A stretch of 5,082 nt of DNA from Candidatus Nanopelagicales bacterium (GTDB lineage: Bacteria; Actinomycetota; Actinomycetes; S36-B12; UBA10799), in contig JALOLM010000380.1 in NCBI GenBank assembly GCA_025455985.1, positions 1 to 5,082 on the forward strand, written 5' to 3'. The translations under genes and the position numbers were made by a program. Positions 1 to 5,082 of the stretch are shown here, one piece after another; the first letter of the stretch is position 1, and every line of letters begins with the position of its first letter. The notes beneath the pieces were generated by a model. The model was not told where the DNA came from and searched no databases. It saw only the letters and a program-made list of their open reading frames with translations.

Positions 1-664
1 CGGGCAACAGCGCCGGCGTATCGACGGCGTTGTGCCGGGCGTACGTCCCCGGTGGCGGCAGCGGGCTGGGATGATCGCCGGCGAACCGCGCCTCGGACAG
101 CTCGCGCTGGGTCGGCTTGGGCTTGTAGTGCTCCTGATGGGTCAGGATCATTGCGCCCAGAGCGGCTGTGATCAGCAGGGCGCTGGTGACCTCGAAAGCG
201 AATACGTACCGGGTGAAGATCTGCTCGGCGATGCCCTGCACGTTGCCGCCATTGGCAGCGTTGGCCGCCTCCAGCGATCCGACCGGGAAGTCGGTCGTGC
301 CCTGGCCGAGCAGGCCGATCAGCAGGACGGCGAAGCCGCCTCCGAAAAGGATCGCCGCCGGTCGTTGGCCCTTGACCGTCTCCACAAGCGAGTCCGAGGA
401 GTCGACCCCTACCACCATGAGGACGAACAGGAACAGCATCATGATCGCGCCGGTGTAGACGATCACCTGCACCATCCCCAGGAAGGGCGCGGACAGGCTC
501 ACGTACAAGATCGCCAGGTTGATCATCGTCATCGCCAGGAACAAGGCGCTGTGCACGGCCTTGCGGGAGAACAGCATGCCCAGGGCGCCGAGCACCGCGA
601 GTGCTCCGCAGATCCAGAACACCGCCGCCTCTCCGGTGTTCTGCGCAGCCAGTGTGGAGGTCAC
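1..664 (-). CDS. nuoJ: NADH-quinone oxidoreductase subunit J (partial, runs off left edge)
   Basis: NuoJ (the ND6 homologue) is a small membrane subunit of complex I located near the junction of the two arms; its third helix is thought to change conformation during coupling. The window holds 221 complete codons plus one base. The translation starts VTSTLAAQNTGEAAVFWICG (V as fMet) and has five hydrophobic segments at about 14-31, 38-57, 62-86, 103-120 and 156-175, as expected. The signature VQVIVYTGAIMMLFLF (65-80) in helix 3 includes the conserved tyrosine (Y70) and the glycine of the helix bulge region. FAFEVTSALL (155-164) is the typical start of helix 5 with its buried glutamate. After residue 176 comes a hydrophilic, proline-rich tail with PLPPPGTYARHNAVDTPALL (201-220), common in actinobacterial homologues; probably only a few dozen residues are missing. 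The GTG at 664 overlaps the nuoI stop as GTGA and has GAGGGG eight bases upstream. The first in-frame ATG is codon 30, inside helix 1, so GTG is the likely start. Confidence 0.95.
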   Translation of the reverse strand, partial: MTSTLAAQNTGEAAVFWICGALAVLGALGMLFSRKAVHSALFLAMTMINLAILYVSLSAPFLGMVQVIVYTGAIMMLFLFVLMVVGVDSSDSLVETVKGQRPAAILFGGGFAVLLIGLLGQGTTDFPVGSLEAANAANGGNVQGIAEQIFTRYVFAFEVTSALLITAALGAMILTHQEHYKPKPTQRELSEARFAGDHPSPLPPPGTYARHNAVDTPALLP

Positions 665-1215
665 AGGGCGCCCCCCTCGACGGCATCCTTCAGCGGCTCA
701 CCCGCGCCGGTCACTCGGCCCTCGTAGTAGTCCTTCTCCGTGGCGCCGGACACCATGTCGTGCGGCGGCAGTTCCATGCCGGGCAGCAGCGGCGCGAGCA
801 GGTCCTGCTTCTCGTAGATCAGCTTGTCGCGGCGGTTGTCGGCGAGTTCGAACTCGTGGATCATCGTCAGCGCGCGGGTCGGGCAGGCCTCGATGCACAA
901 GCCACAGCCGATACACCGCAAGTAGTTGATCTGGTAGACCCGGCCGTAGCGTTCGCCGGGCGAGTACCGGCCGTCCTCTGTGTTGTCCGCACCCTGCACG
1001 AAGATCGCATCCGCCGGGCAGGCCCACGCACACAACTCACACCCGACGCACTTCTCGAGACCATCGGGATGGCGGTTGAGCTGGTGCCGTCCGTGATAGC
1101 GCGGCTTCGGCGGGAACTCGTCCTTCTCCTCCGGGTACTGCTCGGTGACGACCTTCTTGAACATCGTCGTGAACGTCGTGGAGAAACCCTTCACCACGGG
1201 TGGGATCTCAGGCAT
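661..1215 (-). CDS. nuoI: NADH-quinone oxidoreductase subunit I (8Fe ferredoxin-type)
   Basis: NuoI carries the last clusters but one in the electron path, N6a and N6b, between NuoG and the terminal cluster N2 in NuoB. The 184-residue product has two ferredoxin motifs: C56, C59, C62, C66 (CVGCELCAWACP) and C101, C104, C107, C111 (CIGCGLCIEACP). In ferredoxins of this type the fourth cysteine of each motif ligates the other cluster. The segment KPRYHGRHQLNRH (37-49) just before the first motif is a strong NuoI signature. An amphipathic N-terminal stretch (VVKGFSTTFTTMFKK) probably rests on the membrane surface. The frame is open back to 1356, but the extra 47 residues are arginine-rich, unlike the family, and are only the antisense-frame shadow of the nuoH 3' end. 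The ATG at 1215 gives MPEIPPVVKG and has a perfect AGGAGG six bases upstream, so it is chosen. It overlaps the nuoH end by 8 bases; its TGA overlaps the nuoJ start as GTGA. The tail of about 40 residues after 145 is hydrophilic. Confidence 0.97.
   Translation of the reverse strand: MPEIPPVVKGFSTTFTTMFKKVVTEQYPEEKDEFPPKPRYHGRHQLNRHPDGLEKCVGCELCAWACPADAIFVQGADNTEDGRYSPGERYGRVYQINYLRCIGCGLCIEACPTRALTMIHEFELADNRRDKLIYEKQDLLAPLLPGMELPPHDMVSGATEKDYYEGRVTGAGEPLKDAVEGGAL
673..678 (-). promoter_or_regulatory. Shine-Dalgarno sequence of nuoJ
   Basis: GAGGGG (part of a run GAGGGGGG) lies eight bases before the GTG at 664, inside the last codons of nuoI. It supports the GTG start that overlaps the nuoI stop as GTGA. 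Confidence 0.7.
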
Positions 1216-2488
1216 TGCGTGCCTCCTGTTCAAGTGCCGGGGCCACACTGGGCTCGAGCAGTTCCTGCCCTGGCATCGGCGGCACCGGGTGACCGCCGGC
1301 GAACGGGTCCACCGCCTCGATGAATGACGCCTGGGCCGCCTCATCAGCCTCAGCACGGCGGTCCCGGCGCAACTGCGCGGAGTACGAGGCGATGATCAGC
1401 AGCAGGACGGCGAAGCCGACGGCCACCAGGACCGCAAGCAACTCAGAACCATCAGGTCCGATCGTGTACCTCGCGATGGACACCACGATGATCCAGGCCA
1501 GTGAGATGGGGATCAGGACCTTCCAGCCGAACCTCATGAACTGGTCATAACGCAGCCGTGGCAGGGTCCCGCGCAGCCAGATGAAGACGAAAATGAAAGC
1601 ACAGACCTTCATCAGGAACCACAACATGGGCCACCAGCCCTCGTTGGCGCCCTCCCAGATCGACAACGGCCACGGCGCACGCCAACCGCCGAGGAACAAC
1701 GTGGTGGCCAGTGCGGAGACGGTCACCATGTTGATGTACTCGGCCAGGAAGAACATCGCGAACTTCAGCGATGAGTATTCGGTGTGGAAGCCTCCGACAA
1801 GCTCCCCTTCGGCCTCAGGCAGATCGAAGGGGGCGCGGTTGGTCTCACCCACCATTGCGGTGGTGTAGATCATGAAGGAGGGCAACAGGAGCAGCACGAA
1901 CCACAACTTGGTCTGCGCGTTGACGATCTCGGACGTGGACATGCTGCCCGCGAACAAGAACACCGCCACGAAGGACAGGCCCATCGCGATCTCGTAGGAG
2001 ATCATCTGGGCGGTGCTGCGCAGGCCGCCGAGCAACGGGTAGGTCGAACCCGAGGCCCAACCGGCCAGAACGATGCCGTAGATACCGATGGACGCGATGG
2101 CCAGGATGTACAGGACGCTGACCGGGAAGTCGGTGAGTTGCAGCATCGTGGTCTGGCCGAAGATCGACACCTCGGGACCGAAGGGAATCACCGCGAACGC
2201 CAGGAACGCCGGCACCGCCGAGAGGATCGGCGCCAGGATGTAGACCCCCAGCTCCACCTTCCGCGGGATGATCTCTTCCTTGAACGCCAGTTTGAAACCG
2301 TCCATCAAGGACTGCAGCAGACCGAACGGACCCACCCGGTTCGGACCCACCCGGCTCTGCATCCGGGCCACGACCCGGCGCTCGGCCCAGATCGTCAGCA
2401 GGACGATGACCACCAGCAGCGCGAACAGGCCGACCACCTTGAGGCAGATCAACCAGAACGGGTCACTACCGAACCCGGCCACGTTCAT
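1208..2488 (-). CDS. nuoH: NADH-quinone oxidoreductase subunit H
   Basis: NuoH (the ND1 homologue) is the membrane subunit that joins the peripheral and membrane arms of complex I and helps form the quinone pocket. The 426-residue product has about nine hydrophobic segments, roughly at 12-33, 82-102, 122-143, 165-182, 194-213, 244-265, 287-305, 325-341 and 348-369. Family signatures are clear: the basic loop ERRVVARMQSRVGPNRVG (36-53), GWASGSTYPLLGGLRS (143-158) followed by AQMISYE, and the conserved acidic loop starting ETNRAPFDLPEAEGEL (215-230) ahead of GGFHTEYS, which lines the quinone channel and its coupling path. RLRYDQFMRFGWK (311-323) is also typical. A hydrophilic tail from about 371 contains DPFAGGHPVPPMPGQ (394-408), a pattern I associate with actinobacterial NuoH. 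The ATG at 2488 overlaps the nuoG stop (ATGA) and has GGGAGGG four bases upstream. The TGA at 1210-1208 lies inside nuoI. It looks complete and intact. Confidence 0.97.
   Translation of the reverse strand: MNVAGFGSDPFWLICLKVVGLFALLVVIVLLTIWAERRVVARMQSRVGPNRVGPFGLLQSLMDGFKLAFKEEIIPRKVELGVYILAPILSAVPAFLAFAVIPFGPEVSIFGQTTMLQLTDFPVSVLYILAIASIGIYGIVLAGWASGSTYPLLGGLRSTAQMISYEIAMGLSFVAVFLFAGSMSTSEIVNAQTKLWFVLLLLPSFMIYTTAMVGETNRAPFDLPEAEGELVGGFHTEYSSLKFAMFFLAEYINMVTVSALATTLFLGGWRAPWPLSIWEGANEGWWPMLWFLMKVCAFIFVFIWLRGTLPRLRYDQFMRFGWKVLIPISLAWIIVVSIARYTIGPDGSELLAVLVAVGFAVLLLIIASYSAQLRRDRRAEADEAAQASFIEAVDPFAGGHPVPPMPGQELLEPSVAPALEQEARNA
1222..1227 (-). promoter_or_regulatory. Shine-Dalgarno sequence of nuoI
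   Basis: A perfect AGGAGG lies six bases before the ATG at 1215, inside the 3' end of nuoH. It decides the nuoI start against an open frame that extends about 140 bases further upstream, and is the strongest ribosome binding site in the window. Confidence 0.88.
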
Positions 2489-4876
2489 GACGCCCTCCCG
2501 ACGCTCACCCGCACCGTATCGCCCGCGGTCACGCCGAGTTCAGCCAGCAGGTTCACTCCAGAGTTCGCCGGCGCCCATACGATCCCCGAGGGCATGTCGG
2601 TGACCAGCGCGGGCAGGGTCAACGCCCCCGACTGCGTGGAGATCGTGACCGGCTCACCGTCGGCGATGCCGAGGTCCGTGGCGTTCGCCGCGCTCAGCCG
2701 GATCACGGCCGGTCGCGCGGTCGCTGCCATGTAGGGCTCGCCGCTTTGCATCGAACCGTCATCGATCAGTTGGCGCCAAGTGGCAAGAACCGCCTCACCC
2801 TTGTCCAGGGTTGCCGCCGGGGCCGGCCCAACCTGCGGGCGCGGCACGTCCGGTGCCGGCAGCGCCTCGACCTCGACGCGCAGACCTGCGGGGTCGTGCA
2901 CACCGAAATCGAGCAGCATCTCGTCGGTGATGGCGGCCAGGACTGCCGCGTCGGGCATCACCAGCGACTCCCGGAAAACTTGCGGGAAGGGCCGGCGGCG
3001 CGCGCCCCTCCCAGTTCACGAACGAGCCGGCCTTCTCAGTCACGGCTGCAACCGGGAACACGATGTCCGCGGCACGCGTGGCGTCGTTGTGGTGGGTCGC
3101 CAGGGCGATGACGCAGGCAACGTTCTCGAAACCGGCGACCAGATCGGCACCGCCCGGGACGTCGGCAGGGTCGAATCCGGCCACGATCAACGCCCGGTAG
3201 GCGGGTTCAGGCTCGTCAACCGGCTCCTCAGAGACGTCTGCGTCCTCAGCGGCAGCAGGCTCGATGTCGTCCGCAACCGGCTCCGGCTGTGCGTTCAGGG
3301 CTGCGATGACGCCGGCGAAGCCGACCCCGTCGGACTGCGGGAGCAGTCCCGCGTCCAGCGCCCCGCGCTCCCCCGCCCGCCGTGGCACCCAGGCCAGGGC
3401 AGCACCGGTGTCTTCGGCGGTCGCCGCGATCCAGGACAGCAGACCCTGGGTCGTCGCCGCCCGCTCACCGACCATGATCACCGCACCCGGCTCACGCAGC
3501 GCGGCCATCACCTCGTCGTTCCCGCTGATCGCCGCGATCTCCTGACCCGGACCCGCGGCCAGGACCGTGGCGCCGAGTTTGGTCAGCCCGGGACTTGCCC
3601 AGGGGGCGACGGCGTAGACCTTCGTGCCGAGTTTCTGCGTGGCCTTGCGCAGCCGCAGGAACACGATCGGCGACTCGTCCTCCGGCTCGAACGCGACCAG
3701 CACGACAGCCGGGGCGGCATCCAGATCCGCGTACGTGGGCCCCTGCGAGCCGGCCACCACTGAGCGCAGGAAGTCCGCTTCCTCGTCGCTGTGGGGACGG
3801 GCCCGGAAGTCCACATCATCGGTCTTGAGCACGGCGCGCGCGAACTTGGCGTACGCGTAGGCGTCCTCCGAGCTCAAGCGGCCGCCCGTGAGGACCGCAG
3901 CACTGCCGATCGCCGCGGTGGCGGCATCCGCAGCCATCCCCAGCGCCTCCGGCCACGACGCGACCCGGAACTCGCCGCCCTCGTCGCGCACGAGTGGGTG
4001 GGTGATCCGGGCTTGCGTGAGGTAGGGGAACGCGAACCGGCCCTTGTCGCAGTTCCACTCCTCGTTGACCTCCGGGTCGTCGCCGGCCAGGCGCCGCTGC
4101 ACCTCGCCGCGGCGGACGTCGGTACGCAGCGAGCAGCCGCTGGCGCAGTGCTCGCAGACGGTCGGCACGGAGACGAGGTCGAACGGCCTGGCCCGGAAGC
4201 GATAGCGGGCGTTGGTCAAGGCACCGACCGGGCAGATCTGCACCGTGTTGCCGGAGAAGTAGGAGTCGAACGGGGTGTCCTCGCTGATGCCCACCTGCTG
4301 CTGCGCCCCGCGTTCCAGCAACTCGATGAAGGCGTCGCCGGCGATCTCGTCGGCGAACCGGGTACACCGGGCGCAGGAGACGCACCGCTCCCGGTCCAGC
4401 AGGATCTGGGCGCTGACGTTGATGGGCTTCGGGAACGTGCGCTTGGCGCCTTGGAAACGTGTCTCCGAGCGGCCGGCGGACATGGCCTGGTTCTGCAGCG
4501 GGCACTCGCCGCCCTTGTCGCAGATCGGGCAGTCGAGCGGGTGGTTGAGCAGCAGGAACTCCATGACGCCTCGCTGGGCGTCGTCGGCGATCCGGGAGGT
4601 GCGCTGGGTGCGCACGACCATCTTGTCGCCCACCGGGATCGCACACGCCGGTTGTGGCTTGGGCTGGCCTTCGATCTCGACCAGGCACATGCGGCAGGCC
4701 GCCACCGGCTCGAGCAACGGGTGATCGCAGAAACGCGGTACCTCGATGCCGAGTTGTTCGGCGGCCCGAATGATCAGCGTGCCCTTCTCGGCGGTCATGT
4801 TGACCCCGTCGATGCTGAAGGCCACATGCCCCTCGGGCACGGTCATCTCGTCGCCGCCGGGTTGTGTGACGGTCAT
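2485..4876 (-). CDS. nuoG: NADH-quinone oxidoreductase subunit G, with an apparent +1 frameshift
   Basis: NuoG is the large iron-sulfur subunit of the complex I peripheral arm and carries electrons from NuoF towards NuoI. All cluster ligands are visible. C50, C61, C64 and C78 form the N-terminal [2Fe-2S] site N1b. H112, C116, C119 and C125 form the His-ligated [4Fe-4S] site N5. C165, C168, C171 and C215 form N4. C241, C244, C248 and C276 form the extra N7 site found only in some bacteria. A molybdopterin-oxidoreductase-like domain follows, interrupted by an acidic loop at about 533-558. After NWEGR (residues 621-625) the frame breaks. Skipping one base at 3001 restores RRRPFPQVFRESL and a 171-residue C-terminal part resembling the molybdopterin-dinucleotide-binding fold, giving 796 residues, normal for actinobacteria. 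Read without repair, the frame ends at 2795 after 693 residues with 68 aberrant ones. The ATG at 4876 is preferred over ATG 4846 because it has the SD sequence GAGGTG five bases upstream and an ATGA overlap with nuoF. The stop overlaps nuoH as ATGA. Identity is certain; whether the gene is intact is not. Confidence 0.95.
2493..2499 (-). promoter_or_regulatory. Shine-Dalgarno sequence of nuoH
   Basis: GGGAGGG lies four bases before the ATG at 2488, within the final codons of nuoG. The spacing is slightly short. It would allow some nuoH translation independent of ribosomes finishing nuoG, which matters given the nuoG frameshift. Confidence 0.65.
2999..3004 (-). other. Frameshift point in nuoG (one extra base)
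   Basis: On the minus strand the region reads GAGGGGCGCGCGCCGCCGG. The upstream frame ends in good homology at CGC (3004-3002). The downstream frame resumes in good homology with CGC at 3000-2998, leaving the single base at 3001 unaccounted for. The exact extra base within the alternating CG run cannot be fixed. The total span from start to stop is 2392 bases, one more than a multiple of three, consistent with a single inserted base (or two lost bases). No stop codon or recognised shift-prone heptamer sits at the site, so programmed frameshifting is not suggested. Confidence 0.85.
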
Positions 4877-5082
4877 GCGCTCACCTCACTGAAGACCGTG
4901 CTGGCTGCTGGGTCGAACGCCGCGCTGCTGGGGGTGGAGGTGCCCGCCTCGAACTCATCGGCGAAGTACTTCATGGCCGCCGGGAACGGCGTGGCCGCGG
5001 CGTCACCGAGTGCGCAGAAGGATCGGCCGAGGATCTGCCCGCAGACGTCGTCGAGGATCTGCAACTGCGGGCGCTCCCCGCG
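4873..5082 (-). CDS. nuoF: NADH-quinone oxidoreductase subunit F, C-terminal fragment (partial, runs off right edge)
   Basis: This is the last 69 codons of the flavoprotein subunit of complex I, which binds FMN and NADH and passes electrons into the iron-sulfur chain of the peripheral arm. The frame is open from the window edge to a TGA at 4875-4873. The stretch ILGRSFCALGD (fragment residues 17-27) matches the conserved NuoF C-terminal segment whose cysteine (C23 here) is the last ligand of the N3 [4Fe-4S] cluster; the other three ligands, FMN site and NADH site lie outside the window. It is followed by the typical PAAMKYFADEFE segment and then a short Ala/Ser/Thr-rich tail of about 25 residues that looks unstructured. 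The stop overlaps the nuoG start as ATGA. Identification rests on this short but characteristic segment and on its position directly before nuoG. A start inside the window (TTG at 5064) is not credible, because the homologous sequence continues upstream of it. Confidence 0.93.
   Translation of the reverse strand, partial: RGERPQLQILDDVCGQILGRSFCALGDAAATPFPAAMKYFADEFEAGTSTPSSAAFDPAASTVFSEVSA
4882..4887 (-). promoter_or_regulatory. Shine-Dalgarno sequence of nuoG
   Basis: GAGGTG lies five bases before the ATG at 4876, inside the nuoF end. The next in-frame ATG at 4846 begins a second Met-Thr-Val but has only a weak GGCGGCGACGAG upstream, so the first ATG is preferred. Confidence 0.7.

Noticed and set aside
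32..727. Long plus-strand open frame (231 codons) opposite nuoJ
   Set aside because: It is antisense to a clear NuoJ with conserved helices. The product is rich in Arg, Gln, His and Asp without any recognisable domain, as expected from a reverse frame of high-GC coding DNA.
601..1323. Plus-strand open frame of 240 codons opposite nuoI
   Set aside because: It is fully antisense to nuoI, whose cysteine motifs are intact. The composition is Arg/Val/Leu-rich with no domain.
1216..1356. N-terminally extended NuoI start at 1356
   Set aside because: The additional 47 residues are Arg-rich, lie in another frame of the nuoH tail and have no family counterpart; the perfect AGGAGG points to the ATG at 1215.
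1784..2734. Plus-strand open frame of 316 codons opposite nuoH and the nuoG end
   Set aside because: The translation is dominated by Arg, His, Gln and Asp, typical of a shadow of a hydrophobic membrane-protein gene read backwards.
2995..3010. Programmed ribosomal frameshifting in nuoG
   Set aside because: There is no stop codon at the shift point, no known slippery motif, and I know of no nuoG expressed this way; an indel explains the data more simply.
2780..3763. Plus-strand open frame of 327 codons opposite nuoG
   Set aside because: It is antisense to conserved nuoG and crosses the frameshift site without relation to it; no recognisable motif and no matching operon context.
3816..4688. 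Minus-strand open frame of 290 codons overlapping nuoG in another frame
   Set aside because: It is an alternative frame of the region encoding the NuoG iron-sulfur clusters. Pro/Arg-rich composition without motifs.
4838..4876. Short direct repeat encoding Met-Thr-Val twice (ATGACCGT at 4876 and 4846)
   Set aside because: Only eight bases long, 30 bases apart and in frame within the NuoG N-terminus. It may reflect a small duplication or chance, and shows no mobile-element character.

Overview
The window is an internal slice of a nuo operon, which encodes the proton-pumping NADH:quinone oxidoreductase (respiratory complex I). All genes lie on the minus strand. In transcription order (right to left) they are the 3' end of nuoF, nuoG, nuoH, nuoI and most of nuoJ. 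The order F-G-H-I-J is the canonical one, so nuoA-E should lie beyond the right edge and nuoK-N beyond the left edge. No other gene, RNA gene, mobile element, repeat array or CRISPR is visible, and there is no intergenic space.

The organism is probably a high-GC actinobacterium (Actinomycetota). This is inferred from strong G/C preference at third codon positions, a long NuoG (about 796 residues when repaired) carrying a fourth extra cysteine cluster motif (N7), the NuoH cytoplasmic tail with a PVPPMPGQ motif, and the NuoJ proline-rich tail. Genus cannot be decided from the sequence.

Layout: 5082-4873 is the C-terminal 69 codons of nuoF. 4876-2485 is nuoG, with one apparent extra base at about 3001 that breaks the reading frame. 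2488-1208 is nuoH, 1215-661 is nuoI, and 664-1 is nuoJ without its last codons. Every junction overlaps: ATGA at F/G and G/H, 8 bases at H/I, and GTGA at I/J. Each start has a purine-rich Shine-Dalgarno sequence inside the preceding gene, so translation is probably coupled.

Function: electrons from NADH enter at NuoE/F, pass through the iron-sulfur chain of NuoF, NuoG and NuoI, and reach quinone at the pocket formed partly by NuoH. NuoH and NuoJ lie in the membrane and link quinone reduction to proton pumping. The one real anomaly is the nuoG frameshift. It sits in a CG-rich run, and both sides remain fully conserved, so a sequencing or assembly error or a very recent mutation is more likely than a new biological mechanism. 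I found no evidence of an undescribed system here.
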